NCBI RefSeq assembly: GCF_012935715.1
Contig: NZ_CP052860.1
Location: 5,766,001 to 5,830,000, forward strand
DNA from: Pseudomonas sp. ADAK13
GTDB taxonomy: Bacteria; Pseudomonadota; Gammaproteobacteria; Pseudomonadales; Pseudomonadaceae
Direction of reading: 5' to 3'
DNA length: 64,000 nt
How positions within the stretch are numbered: position 1 is the stretch's first letter; every line of letters begins with the position of its first letter. This document shows positions 16,536-25,419 of this stretch, one piece after another. Made by a program: the position numbers and the translations under genes. Below the pieces are notes generated by a model. The model made no database searches, was not told the DNA's origin, and saw nothing but the letters and a program-made list of their open reading frames with translations.

Positions 16536-18602
16536 ATGACGGATGCCGAGAAGAATCATGTGGCCTGGCTGGTAGAACAATCGATGCTGCACGCCGCTAA
16601 ACAGCGGGCCAAACTCTACTCGGGGCAAGGCAGGCTATGGCAACAGCCTTATGCACACACGCGGCCCCGTGATGCTTCAGCCCTGTCGTCGGTGTGGTTC
16701 ACGGCGTACCCGGCGTCTATTGTTACCCGCGAAAACGGCAGCGTGCTGGAGGCCCTGGGTGATGAAACCTTGTGGCATGCGCTGTCGAAAATCGGCATCC
16801 AGGGCATTCATAACGGCCCGCTGAAACGCTCGGGCGGCCTGACGGGCACCGAGCACACGCCGACCATTGACGGCAACTTTGACCGCATCAGTTTCGACAT
16901 CGACCCGCAACTGGGCACAGAAGCGCAGCTTCAATCCCTGGCCCGCATGGCCGCCGCGCATAACGCGGTGATCATTGACGACGTGATTCCGTCCCACACC
17001 GGCAAGGGCGCGGACTTCCGCCTGGCCGAGATGGCCTACGAAGACTACCCCGGGCTCTACCACATGGTGGAAATCCGCGAGGAAGACTGGCCATTGCTGC
17101 CCGAGATTACCGAAGGCCGCGATGCACAGAACCTCAGCCCGACGCAGGTCGACGCCCTCAGAGACAAGCACTACATCGTCGGCCAGTTGCAGCGGGTGAT
17201 TTTCTTCGAGCCCGGGGTCAAGGAAACCGACTGGAGCGCCACCGACGTGGTCATCGGCGTGGACGGCAAGCCCCGGCGCTGGGTGTACTTGCATTACTTC
17301 AAGGAAGGCCAACCGTCGCTGAACTGGCTGGACCCGACCTTCGCCGCGCAGCAGATGATCATTGGCGACGCACTGCACGCCATCGACGTGATGGGCGCGA
17401 AAATCCTGCGCCTGGACGCCAACGGATTCCTCGGCGTGGAGCGCAAACTTGAAGGTAACGCCTGGTCTGAAAGCCATCCGCTGTCCATCACCGGCAACCA
17501 ATTGCTGGGCGGCGCGATTCGCAAGGCGGGCGGCTTCAGCTTCCAGGAGCTGAACCTGACGGTGGACGACATTGCCGCCATGTCCCATGGCGGCGCCGAC
17601 CTGTCCTATGACTTCATCACCCGCCCGGCGTACCAGCACGCGCTGTTGATGGGGGACACCGAATTCCTGCGCCTGATGCTCCGGGAGATGCATACCCTCG
17701 GCATCGACCCTGGCTCACTGATCCATGCCTTGCAGAACCATGACGAACTGACCCTGGAGCTGGTGCATTTCTGGACGCTGCACGCCCATGACACCTACCT
17801 GTACCAGGGGCAGACCTTCCCCGGCGGCATCCTGCGCGAGCACATTCGTGAGCAGATGTACGAACGCCTGGCGGGCGAGCACGCGCCGTATAACCTGAAG
17901 TTCGTGACCAACGGGGTGTCCTGCACCACCGCCAGCATCATCACGGCGGCGCTGGGGATTCGCGACCTTGAGGCGATCACCCCCGCAGATATCCAGCAGA
18001 TCCGCCAGATTCACCTGCTGCTGGTGATGTACAACGCGATGCAACCGGGGGTGTTCGCACTCTCCGGATGGGACCTGGTCGGCGCACTGCCCTTGCCGGC
18101 AGAGGACGTTGCCCATTTGATGCTGGATGGCGACACTCGCTGGATTCACCGCGGCGCCTACGACCTGGTAGACCTGAACCCGGACGCGCCGCAGTCCGCC
18201 GGGCACATGCCGCGCCCTAAAACCCTGTATGGCAGCCTGACCCACCAGTTGACCGACCCGGACTCGTTTGCCTCCCAACTGCAGAGAATCCTCGCGGTGC
18301 GCCGTGCCTACGACATCGCCGCCAGTCGCCAGATCCTGGTGCCGGACGTACAGCACCCGGGGCTGTTGATCATGGTCCACGAACTGCCGGCGGGCAAAGG
18401 CACCCAGATCACCGCACTGAACTTCGGCTCCACACCCATCACCGAAACCCTGCACCTGCCCGATATTGCGCCCGGGCCGGTGGTGGACATCATCAATGAG
18501 CGGGTAGAAGGTGATTTGACGCCCGAGGGGGACTTCACCATTACGCTGGATGCATATGAAGGCTTGGCGTTGCGGGTGGTCAGTAGCTCACCGATGCTTT
18601 GA
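16536..18602 (+). CDS. treS: Trehalose synthase (maltose alpha-D-glucosyltransferase), GH13
   Basis: The 688-residue product agrees closely, as I recall it, with the short Pseudomonas stutzeri-type trehalose synthase (about 689 residues). It isomerises maltose to trehalose. GH13 residues are visible: [11 protein letters not shown] (region I), the nucleophile Asp in [10 protein letters not shown] (D294), the acid/base Glu in FSFQELNL (E338) and the transition-state Asp in [11 protein letters not shown] (D403). ATG 16536 follows GCAGGTGA and gives the family N-terminus; the frame stays open upstream to 16392, over the LysR start. Unlike many pseudomonad TreS proteins it has no fused maltokinase domain. 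Its 3' end overlaps the convergent nucleoside hydrolase by 23 bases. Confidence 0.88.
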   Translation: MTDAEKNHVAWLVEQSMLHAAKQRAKLYSGQGRLWQQPYAHTRPRDASALSSVWFTAYPASIVTRENGSVLEALGDETLWHALSKIGIQGIHNGPLKRSGGLTGTEHTPTIDGNFDRISFDIDPQLGTEAQLQSLARMAAAHNAVIIDDVIPSHTGKGADFRLAEMAYEDYPGLYHMVEIREEDWPLLPEITEGRDAQNLSPTQVDALRDKHYIVGQLQRVIFFEPGVKETDWSATDVVIGVDGKPRRWVYLHYFKEGQPSLNWLDPTFAAQQMIIGDALHAIDVMGAKILRLDANGFLGVERKLEGNAWSESHPLSITGNQLLGGAIRKAGGFSFQELNLTVDDIAAMSHGGADLSYDFITRPAYQHALLMGDTEFLRLMLREMHTLGIDPGSLIHALQNHDELTLELVHFWTLHAHDTYLYQGQTFPGGILREHIREQMYERLAGEHAPYNLKFVTNGVSCTTASIITAALGIRDLEAITPADIQQIRQIHLLLVMYNAMQPGVFALSGWDLVGALPLPAEDVAHLMLDGDTRWIHRGAYDLVDLNPDAPQSAGHMPRPKTLYGSLTHQLTDPDSFASQLQRILAVRRAYDIAASRQILVPDVQHPGLLIMVHELPAGKGTQITALNFGSTPITETLHLPDIAPGPVVDIINERVEGDLTPEGDFTITLDAYEGLALRVVSSSPML

Positions 18603-19584
18603 GCGGCTGCATCGACAAGTACCGTTCGATGATTTCCAGCAGCAATCGGTTGTCCACGGTCTGCAATACGTCCACCAGGCCAGTAGTAGGCGGTGTGATG
18701 CCAACGTCCAGCCGCAGTGGCTGCTTATAGCGCCAGGTTTTGCCCCGCGTACGGCCGGCGCGCAGTTCTACTTCCGTGTAGTACTGCGTGGCGGTGGCAA
18801 CGCGCGGATCCAGCAACCAGGCAATCACCAGGGCGTCATGGACCCAGCAACCGGCCAGGCTGCGGGTGGCCATTGAGTAGTCGATCCAGGGCCTGAACGT
18901 CTCGCAGATAAAACGGGCGAGGGGCGTATCGAGTTGCTGGATACGGTCCAGGTCGTGGTGCGTCATCAGGGTTTGCGTGGTGACGTCCAGGGGCACCAGG
19001 GTGATATTCGCGCCACAACCGAGGACACGGTCCGCCGCTTCCGGATCGAAGCCGAAGTTGGTGTCCTTGATGAAGTCATCCAGGGCGAAAACACCGCCCA
19101 TGATCACGATTTGCCTGACCGCCTTGATCATGTCCGGGTAGCGTTCAATCGCCAGCGCCACGTTGGTCAGCGGCCCGATCGCCACCAGGGTGATTTCCCC
19201 AGGGTTCGCGCAAATCAACTGGCCTATGGCGTCGGCCGCTTCCTGGGCCGGGGCCTCGAAATTCAGGGGAGGGCGCACGCCATTCCATAAATGCACGAGC
19301 TGGCGTTTGTGTACGGTGTTGTCCAGCGCATCGCGCCAGGGCCCGCCGGGTTCCTGCAGTGCCTGAGTGCTGCCCCTGACCACGGGTAACGAGCGGCCGG
19401 TTCGGGCCATCAGGTCTTTGGCGACGTTGTAACCCACGGCGCTGGGGGTGTTGCCTGCCACCGTGGTGACCAGTTCAAGCGACAATTCGGGTGCAGCCAG
19501 TGCCAGCGCCAATGCCAGACCGTCGTCAACATTGGCGCCTGCAATCCCGTTTCCGGGATCGCAATCAATAATTAAACGTTTCAT
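18580..19584 (-). CDS. Inosine/uridine-preferring nucleoside hydrolase family protein
   Basis: This 334-residue protein has the calcium-binding N-terminus of nucleoside hydrolases, here in the longer form [20 protein letters not shown], in which a spacer separates DPG from the DD pair. It also has [21 protein letters not shown] and [14 protein letters not shown] with the His-Asp pair near the C-terminus. It would hydrolyse the N-glycosidic bond of a ribonucleoside to ribose and base. ATG 19584 is preceded by GAAGGTG. It starts 14 bases after the LacI-type gene, with which it forms an operon, and shares its region with a porin and transporter on the same strand. Confidence 0.85.
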   Translation of the reverse strand: MKRLIIDCDPGNGIAGANVDDGLALALALAAPELSLELVTTVAGNTPSAVGYNVAKDLMARTGRSLPVVRGSTQALQEPGGPWRDALDNTVHKRQLVHLWNGVRPPLNFEAPAQEAADAIGQLICANPGEITLVAIGPLTNVALAIERYPDMIKAVRQIVIMGGVFALDDFIKDTNFGFDPEAADRVLGCGANITLVPLDVTTQTLMTHHDLDRIQQLDTPLARFICETFRPWIDYSMATRSLAGCWVHDALVIAWLLDPRVATATQYYTEVELRAGRTRGKTWRYKQPLRLDVGITPPTTGLVDVLQTVDNRLLLEIIERYLSMQPLKASVSY

Positions 19585-19598
19585 TTCACCTTCTTTTT

Positions 19599-20627
19599 TT
19601 AGACTCGCGGTGTTTGCACAGCGCCGCATCCGCAGGACTCACCAATCACCAGACGGTGAGAAAACTCTTGCAGCTTCACCTCGCCATTCCAGGCCAGCAG
19701 CATGGCAATGGCGGCTTTGGCCATCTCCCGCACGGGCTGGCACACGGTGGTCAGTGACGGCGCATAAAACGCCGACTCCTCGGTACCGTTGAAACACACC
19801 AGGGCTACCTGTTCGGGGACTTTTATGCCGTGTTCCGACAGGGCCCGAATACAGCCGATGGCTTGCGCTTCGTTGGAGCAAAACAGCGCGCGGGCCGGTG
19901 GGCCGGCGGCCAACATGCGCTGCGTCGCGTCATACCCGCCTTGTCGTGTGTAGCTGGCGGGCAATATCCATTCGGCGCGTTCTTCAATGCCGGAGTCCGC
20001 CAGCGCGTCACGCCAGCCGTTCAAGCGGTCCTGGGCGTTGAGCATTTCCGGGGGGCCACAAATGATGCCTACCTCGCGGTAACCATGGCTCAGCAAATGT
20101 GCAGTGACTTGACGTGCAGCGCCGCGCTCGTCGACCCGCAGCATATTGACGGCCAGGCTGGGGTTGACGCGGTCGAGCATCACAAAAGGCGTGCCGCTGG
20201 CCTGGATCAGCTCGATATGCGGGTGGCGGTCGACGCTGGTGTAGAACAGCCCATCCACCCGCTGGCTCAGGAGGTTGTTGATCAGGTTCAGCTCACGCTT
20301 GCGGCAGTCACCGGAATCGCCCAGCAGGATGACCAGGCCGTTGTCCAATGCTTCCTGTTGCAGTGCATGGGCGAAGGAGGCGATGAAGGTATTCGAGATA
20401 TTCGGCACAACCAGCCCATAGGTGCGGGTTTTGCCCGAGGCCAGTGCCTGGGCGACGCCATTGGGCCGGTAACCGGTGTGTTTTATGGCATCCAGTACAC
20501 GCTGGCGCGTCGCCTTGGCGACGGGCCTTGGGCCGTCGTTGATCACATAGCTGACGACCGCGACCGAGGTTCCTGCTTCGCGGGCCACATCATCGCGTGT
20601 GGCCCGGGTGGGATACTGTTTTGTCAA
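19599..20627 (-). CDS. LacI-family regulator of the porin/transporter/nucleoside hydrolase unit
   Basis: A 342-residue LacI protein starting at TTG 20627, with AGGT just upstream; no ATG is in frame nearby. The helix-turn-helix is TRDDVAREAGTSVAVVSYVI and the hinge helix region includes NGVAQALASGKTRTYGLVVP. The C-terminal GESCGCGA resembles several pentose/nucleoside-responsive members. A near-palindrome matching the perfect one before the MHS transporter gene lies between predicted -35 (20709-20704) and -10 (20687-20682) boxes of this gene. That indicates autorepression and control of the transporter operon. The likely inducer is a nucleoside or its product. Confidence 0.88.
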   Translation of the reverse strand: MTKQYPTRATRDDVAREAGTSVAVVSYVINDGPRPVAKATRQRVLDAIKHTGYRPNGVAQALASGKTRTYGLVVPNISNTFIASFAHALQQEALDNGLVILLGDSGDCRKRELNLINNLLSQRVDGLFYTSVDRHPHIELIQASGTPFVMLDRVNPSLAVNMLRVDERGAARQVTAHLLSHGYREVGIICGPPEMLNAQDRLNGWRDALADSGIEERAEWILPASYTRQGGYDATQRMLAAGPPARALFCSNEAQAIGCIRALSEHGIKVPEQVALVCFNGTEESAFYAPSLTTVCQPVREMAKAAIAMLLAWNGEVKLQEFSHRLVIGESCGCGAVQTPRV

Positions 20628-20680
20628 AGCGACCTGCCATTTCCTGTGAGTCGATGGACACGCGGGCGGTACCCGGTAAC

Positions 20681-20700
20681 AGGTCTACCCGCGTAGATGT
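20681..20700. promoter_or_regulatory. LacI-type operator in the promoter of the regulator gene
   Basis: TCTACCCGCGTAGA at 20684-20697 differs by one base from the core of the perfect palindrome at 23708-23733. It lies between a TTGCCG (-35) and a TAGACC (-10) on the minus strand with 16-base spacing, where a repressor would block RNA polymerase. Confidence 0.75.
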
Positions 20701-20806
20701 TTACGGCAAGAGAAGGGGCTGAGATGGGCGGCATTATCACTGCTGGTTTATTTCAGTTTGATGACCTGTGTACGGCTTCGCTTAGACACCCGCAGCCCCG
20801 TCAGGG

Positions 20807-22141
20807 TCAGAAGATCGCGTAGGTGTAGCTGAAGATCACACGCGCCTGGTCCACCGCACCCACGTTGGGAATGCCGCTGCGGAAACTGCCTTCGCGCAAC
20901 GAGGTGCCAAACCCTTTCAACGGACCGCTCTGCACCACGTAGTCGATGCGCATGTCACGTTCCCACTCCGAGTAGCGGCTGGCGCCGTCGACCGAGCGGA
21001 TGTTGTCGCCATGCAGGTACAGCGCCGAGGCCGAGAGACCGGGCACGCCCAGCGCGGCGAAATCGTAGGAGTACTGGGCAAAGTTGGTGTTTTCGCCTGC
21101 ACGGATGAACGAGTTATCCATCACGTCGGTAATCAGGTAGACGCTGGCGCCGCCGTTGCCTTCGCTGTTGCCGGCGCCGCCCACTACGTTGCCCTGGTTC
21201 AAGTACACGGTGCCGCCGGAGTCAGACACCTGCTGGCGGCCGAGCATGAATGCGTTGCCGCCCAGGTAGTAGGTGAACGCCGCACTCCAGGTGGTGTTAT
21301 CCACTTTGCCCGGTTCGCTGGCGTAGCCGCCGTTGTTGTTGAAGAGGTAGCCGGTGGTGCCGTTTTTACCCTGGGATTTGCTGTTGAAGTAGCGCAGGTC
21401 GGTTTTAAAACGGGAGTTTTCACCCAGCGGCGTGGTGTTCAACAAACCAAGGAAATCCTGGGTGTAATAGTCCTTCAGGTCGGCGCGGTAGTACTGCAGG
21501 GTGGTGGTGGGGGTGATTTTCCAGTCGGCGCCGGCGTAGGTGAATGAGTTGCTGTCCTGGGTGCCACCGGCAATGGCCAACCCTGTGGAGTTGGACGACG
21601 CACGCCCCGTGGAGCGGTTGAGTTGCCCGGCATTGATCGTCAGGTTATCGATGTCTTTGGACGTTACCGTCACGCCTTCAAAGGTTTGCGGCAGCAACCG
21701 GCCGTCGTTGGCCACCAGGATCGGCAGGTTAGGCTGCAGCGCGCTGCCGGCGTGGAACTCGGTCTTGGACACGCGAAGCTTGGCGTTGGCCCCGAGGCGG
21801 CTCCAGCTGTCCACCGGCGTGCCGTCCGAATCGACCGGTGCGAGTGAGTTCGAGGTGCTGGCGCTCGGGTGCTGGGTACCACCGGAAAGGTTGAATGCCT
21901 GCATGGCTTGAACGTCGAGACCGAAGCCGACCGTGCCTTGGGTAAACCCGGAGAGATAGTCGAGTTTGAAACCCTGGGTCAGTTCGTTCTGATCAACGCC
22001 CGGGGTGTTCGGGTTATCACTGCGAAGGTAAAAAGTGCGCGCGTTGACCGACGCCGTGCTGTCGTCGATAAAGCCTGCTGCCAGTGCTTGTTGCGCAAGG
22101 ATACTGGTAGTCACTGCCAGTGCGAGGGTGGACCGTTTCAT
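20807..22141 (-). CDS. OprD-family outer-membrane porin
   Basis: This 444-residue protein has signal peptide MKRSTLALAVTTSILAQQAL (cut after ALA near residue 22) and the OprD opening GFIDDSTASVNARTFYLRSD followed by LTQGFKLDYLSGFTQGTVGF. It ends with a barrel strand finishing FSYTYAIF. It lies 117 bases downstream of the MHS-type transporter gene on the same strand with no operator of its own, so it is probably co-transcribed. It would carry the substrate of that transporter across the outer membrane. With a nucleoside hydrolase beyond, a nucleoside or glycoside substrate is a reasonable guess. Confidence 0.9.
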   Translation of the reverse strand: MKRSTLALAVTTSILAQQALAAGFIDDSTASVNARTFYLRSDNPNTPGVDQNELTQGFKLDYLSGFTQGTVGFGLDVQAMQAFNLSGGTQHPSASTSNSLAPVDSDGTPVDSWSRLGANAKLRVSKTEFHAGSALQPNLPILVANDGRLLPQTFEGVTVTSKDIDNLTINAGQLNRSTGRASSNSTGLAIAGGTQDSNSFTYAGADWKITPTTTLQYYRADLKDYYTQDFLGLLNTTPLGENSRFKTDLRYFNSKSQGKNGTTGYLFNNNGGYASEPGKVDNTTWSAAFTYYLGGNAFMLGRQQVSDSGGTVYLNQGNVVGGAGNSEGNGGASVYLITDVMDNSFIRAGENTNFAQYSYDFAALGVPGLSASALYLHGDNIRSVDGASRYSEWERDMRIDYVVQSGPLKGFGTSLREGSFRSGIPNVGAVDQARVIFSYTYAIF

Positions 22142-22258
22142 GTCAATGCTCCTATGGATTGCCGATTTACAGGCATGGCTTCGCCCGACTGGTGGTTGAA
22201 CCGTCGTGCGGGTTTGCGCCTTTCTGCGAGGCGTCAGTGGTTTTTCAGGGGGGTGAAA

Positions 22259-23644
22259 CTAGATAGCATCTTCCAGCGCGTTGAGGTCGCGCCCACGGGT
22301 TTCCGGGGCGACAAAGGTCGTCACGAAACCGATCCCGGCCATGGCGACAAAGTACCCGGCAATCGCCCACCAGTGGCCGGTCCAGGTCAGCAGCGCGGCA
22401 GCCACCAGAGGCGCGGTACCGCCGGAGAGGATCGAGCCCAGCTCCTTGGCCAGGGCGAGTTTGGTGTAGCGGTTTTTTACGCCGAATATCTCGACGCTCC
22501 AGGCCGCCTGTACGCCGAAGATACCCAGGGAAGCGAGGCCCATGCCGACCACGATGGTGGTCATGACAATAGCCGGGTCGCGGGAATCCAGCAGCATGAA
22601 CGCCGGGAAGGCGTAGAGCATCAGCAGCAGGCAGAAACAGCGGTACACGATGCGTCGACCGAACCGGTCAGACAGCCAGCCCGCCAAGGGGATGATCAAG
22701 AAGCCGAGGATCGACGCGATCAACACGGACTGGGTCGCGACAGATTTGTCCACCGCAAGCACCTTCACCACATAGCCGACGATAAACCCCTGGGCCAGGT
22801 AAGACGGGCCGTTCTCGCCAATGCGCAGGCCGACCATGGTCAGAAATGCCCGGCTGCCTTTCCAGAAACCAACCGGCTGTACAGGGGCAGTGAGGGCGTT
22901 ATCGCGCTGCGCTTGCAATTGGGCCTTTCGAAGTTCGAACACCGGCGTTTCCCGCAGGTTGCGACGCAGCCACAGGGCGGCCAGGGCAATCAGCGAACTG
23001 CACAGGAACGGAATGCGCCATCCCCAGTCCTGCAGTTGCTGTTGATCCATTTGCACCACGGCAAGCCACACCAATGAAGCCAGCAAGGTCCCACTGTTGG
23101 AGCCCAGGGCAATCACCGAAGACACCAGGCCTCGTTGTTTGGCGGGCGCGAACTCGCCCAGCATCACCGTGCCTGCGGCCAATTCGGCGCCTGCACCAAA
23201 GCCCTGGGTAAAGCGCAGCAGTACCAGGCATGCCGGCGCCCAGATACCGATCGATGCATAGCTGGGGATCAAGCCGATCAACGTGGTGGAAGCGCCCATC
23301 AACACAACGGTCGAGACCATGACCACCTTGCGGCCCTTGCGATCACCCAGCCATCCGAAGAACAGCGCACCGATCGGCCGCGCCACAAAGCCCACCGACC
23401 AGGTCGCGAAGGTGGAAAGCAACGCCATCGCAGGCGACACATTGGGGAAAAACACATCGCCGAAGATAAGGCCCGCCGCCAGGCCATACAGGGCGAAGTC
23501 TGCGTACTCCATTGCCGTGCCCAGCCAACAAGCGAGGGTGGCGCGATACAACTCCCGGCGTCCTTGCGGGGTTATCAAGCTTTCATCCGCTGCGCCCCAT
23601 GCGATAGGCGCATCGGGTTGAGCAGCACTTGCAACTGTCGACAT
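22259..23644 (-). CDS. MFS transporter, metabolite:H+ symporter (MHS) type
   Basis: A 461-residue transporter with twelve membrane segments. It has the sugar_tr/MHS landmarks WLGTAMEYADFALYGLAAGL in TM1, GWLGDRKGRKVVMVST in the 2-3 loop and LRFTQGFGAGAELAAGTVML in TM4. ATG 23644 follows AGGAG with seven-base spacing. MHS carriers import organic acids, betaines and similar compounds by proton symport. The gene is first in a minus-strand set with an OprD porin, and the perfect palindrome 64-89 bases upstream is a likely operator of the nearby LacI protein. The substrate is inferred only from the neighbouring nucleoside hydrolase. Confidence 0.87.
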   Translation of the reverse strand: MSTVASAAQPDAPIAWGAADESLITPQGRRELYRATLACWLGTAMEYADFALYGLAAGLIFGDVFFPNVSPAMALLSTFATWSVGFVARPIGALFFGWLGDRKGRKVVMVSTVVLMGASTTLIGLIPSYASIGIWAPACLVLLRFTQGFGAGAELAAGTVMLGEFAPAKQRGLVSSVIALGSNSGTLLASLVWLAVVQMDQQQLQDWGWRIPFLCSSLIALAALWLRRNLRETPVFELRKAQLQAQRDNALTAPVQPVGFWKGSRAFLTMVGLRIGENGPSYLAQGFIVGYVVKVLAVDKSVATQSVLIASILGFLIIPLAGWLSDRFGRRIVYRCFCLLLMLYAFPAFMLLDSRDPAIVMTTIVVGMGLASLGIFGVQAAWSVEIFGVKNRYTKLALAKELGSILSGGTAPLVAAALLTWTGHWWAIAGYFVAMAGIGFVTTFVAPETRGRDLNALEDAI

Positions 23645-23707
23645 CAAAAAACTCCTGATCCAAGGAAGGCCCGGACATGACCATTGGGTGTGTTTGTTCT
23701 GCTTCTA

Positions 23708-23733
23708 CAGCTATCTACGCGCGTAGATAGCTG
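23708..23733. promoter_or_regulatory. Perfect 26-base palindromic LacI operator
   Basis: The half-site CAGCTATCTACGC is followed immediately by its exact reverse complement. The central CG step and TCTACGCGCGTAGA core fit LacI-family operators. A minus-strand TAGATA box (23717-23712) lies inside the palindrome, so a bound repressor would cover the -10 of the MHS transporter promoter. A one-mismatch copy lies before the LacI gene at 20684. Confidence 0.82.
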
Positions 23734-23876
23734 ACCTTGAAAATCGGCCCGGGGTAAACCTCAAAGGCCGATGGTGGAGATCCTTGGGCGGATCTTAGGC
23801 AGGGTTGTATTGCAGTCGAATGACAGATGTGGCGGTGGATGCGTGCACGGCATCGCCAATGAAACGGCTCGGTGGA

Positions 23877-23886
23877 GGAAATTTCT
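23877..23886. promoter_or_regulatory. GGAAATTTC box upstream of the first fimbrial operon
   Basis: GGAAATTTCT differs by one base from the palindrome GGAAATTTCC found upstream of four other genes of this block. It lies 156 bases before the pilin ATG, about -105 from the promoter predicted at 23952-23980. A GGA-type half-site follows at 23896 but at 19, not 22, bases. This is the weakest of the five copies. Confidence 0.5.
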
Positions 23887-23951
23887 CCGGCGTACGGAAT
23901 TATCGCTCTAAACCCAAGAGGTTTCATAAAACCCGGCGGGAACCTGCTCCA

Positions 23952-23980
23952 TTCTTATTCCTTAAAGAGCTACTTATAGT
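23952..23980 (+). promoter_or_regulatory. Predicted promoter of the first fimbrial operon
   Basis: TTCTTA at 23952-23957 and TATAGT at 23975-23980 are separated by 17 bases in the A+T-rich region before the pilin gene. The leader would be about 55 bases. The rest of the gap 23645-24042 shows only the operator and the GGAA box. Confidence 0.45.
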
Positions 23981-24042
23981 TCGGGTGCTTGAGTTGCCTT
24001 ATACCAAGTACTGGAATCCCAAAAGATATGGAGTTTAGAGTT

Positions 24043-24588
24043 ATGCGGAAAATTAATCTGATTAACAGCGCGATTGCAGCCTCACTGTTGTCTGTAGGCG
24101 TAGCTCACGCAGACATTACAACAGTCAATGGCGGCACCATTCACTTTCAGGGTGAAGTTGTTAACGCAGCTTGCGCAGTTGATACGGGCTCTACTGACCA
24201 GACCGTACAACTGGGCCAAGTGAGAACCGCGGCACTGAGCGCGGCCGGCCAGACCAGTACGGCTGTTGGTTTTAATATCCAGCTGAATGACTGCGATACC
24301 TCGGTTTCATCTCAAGCGTCTGTCGCGTTCACGGGTGTCACTGATCCCACCAATACCGAAGCGCTGGCCCTGGAAAGCTCTGCTGCCGGTGCTGCAACCA
24401 ACGTCGGCGTTCAGGTTCTGGACCGCGTAGGCACCCCCCTGACATTTGACGGCGCCACGTTCAGCAACCCGTTGACCCTCAATGATGGCACCAACACCTT
24501 GCCGTTCCAGGCACGTTACATCGCAACGGGTGTAGCCACAGCGGGTACTGCCAACGCCAACGCGAACTTCAAAGTGCAATACCAGTAA
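24043..24588 (+). CDS. Type 1-like fimbrial major subunit (FimA family)
   Basis: This 181-residue pilin has a signal peptide ([20 protein letters not shown], cut after AHA near residue 24), a Cys pair (about residues 45 and 85) and the C-terminal donor-strand partner end NANFKVQYQ. Early landmarks are [18 protein letters not shown] and [10 protein letters not shown]. It is the first gene of a six-gene chaperone-usher operon and would be the rod subunit, passed through the usher by donor-strand exchange. ATG 24043 begins the signal peptide; ATG 24028 is an alternative. The gene is visibly lower in G+C than the genes to its left. Confidence 0.9.
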   Translation: MRKINLINSAIAASLLSVGVAHADITTVNGGTIHFQGEVVNAACAVDTGSTDQTVQLGQVRTAALSAAGQTSTAVGFNIQLNDCDTSVSSQASVAFTGVTDPTNTEALALESSAAGAATNVGVQVLDRVGTPLTFDGATFSNPLTLNDGTNTLPFQARYIATGVATAGTANANANFKVQYQ

Positions 24589-24612
24589 CCCGTAACTGAC
24601 AAGGATGTGCTC

Positions 24613-24627
24613 AGGCCAGGAAGGCCT
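24613..24627 (+). terminator. Small hairpin between pilin and chaperone genes, possible attenuator
   Basis: AGGCC, a five-base loop and GGCCT are followed by TCTTG. Such weak intercistronic hairpins after a major pilin gene often reduce expression of the assembly genes. The stem is short, so this is tentative. Confidence 0.3.
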
Positions 24628-24645
24628 TCTTGATGTAATAAGTGT

Positions 24646-25368
24646 GTGTTCGCCAACAAGATTGACGTGAAAAAAATCATGATAACCGCAAAGACAATTC
24701 CAACCCTGCTCGCATTGGCAGTGGCTGTTCTCGCCAGCCCCACGGAAGCGGGCGTGGCCCTCGGTGCAACGCGCGTTATTTACCCTGCAGATCAGAAACA
24801 AACAGCGCTGGGATTAAGTAACAACAATAACAAGGACACCTTTCTTATCCAGTCCTGGGTTGAGAACAGTGAAGGCAAGAAAGACGGTCGGTTTGTCATT
24901 ACACCGCCCTTGTTTGTGATGCAGGGGAAAAAGGACAACACGCTGCGTATTGTCGATGCCAGCAACAGTAGCCTGGCGAAAGACCGGGAAAGTTTATTCT
25001 GGATCAACGTCAAGGCCATTCCGTCTGTAGACAAGGCCCTACAGAAAGACAATACGCTGCAACTGGCAATCACCAGCCGGATAAAACTGCTGTATCGCCC
25101 ACGGGATCTGAGTATTTCCCCGGAAGACGCACCGGCAAAGTTGACCTTCAAGCGCAGTGGGAAAACCCTGCTCATTACCAATCCCAGCCCTTACTTCCTG
25201 ACCATCACGGAACTTGCTGCCGGTACTCGGACGCTGGAGAACGCGATGGCGCCGCCTATGGGCTCCGTGACAGTGGGCCTGCCTGGTGACACGGCCGGGG
25301 CGATCAGCTATCGAACCATCAACGACTACGGTGCGCTGACGCCAGTGATGAAAGGAACCGAGCAGTAA
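24646..25368 (+). CDS. Periplasmic fimbrial chaperone (FimC/PapD family)
   Basis: About 240 residues: a signal peptide, then the PapD N-domain with GVALGATRVIYPADQKQTAL (the Arg that anchors the subunit C-terminus), FLIQSWVENSEGKK, FVITPPLFVM and ITSRIKLLYRPRDL (the family RxKLFYRP segment). Its C-domain has TFKRSGKTLLITNPSPYFLT. The end contains TINDYGALTP, as expected. The start is uncertain: GTG 24646, GTG 24667 and ATG 24679 are in frame, and none has a strong ribosome-binding site. The core is unaffected. It folds subunits in the periplasm and delivers them to the usher encoded next. Confidence 0.88.
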   Translation: MFANKIDVKKIMITAKTIPTLLALAVAVLASPTEAGVALGATRVIYPADQKQTALGLSNNNNKDTFLIQSWVENSEGKKDGRFVITPPLFVMQGKKDNTLRIVDASNSSLAKDRESLFWINVKAIPSVDKALQKDNTLQLAITSRIKLLYRPRDLSISPEDAPAKLTFKRSGKTLLITNPSPYFLTITELAAGTRTLENAMAPPMGSVTVGLPGDTAGAISYRTINDYGALTPVMKGTEQ

Positions 25369-25419
25369 ATAGTGTTGAGCGAATCAATCCCGGGTTATGG
25401 AGCTGGCGGTAACACACAC

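Noticed and set aside
23640..24042. Invertible fim switch upstream of the first pilin
   Set aside because: No inverted-repeat pair flanking the promoter and no recombinase gene nearby were seen.
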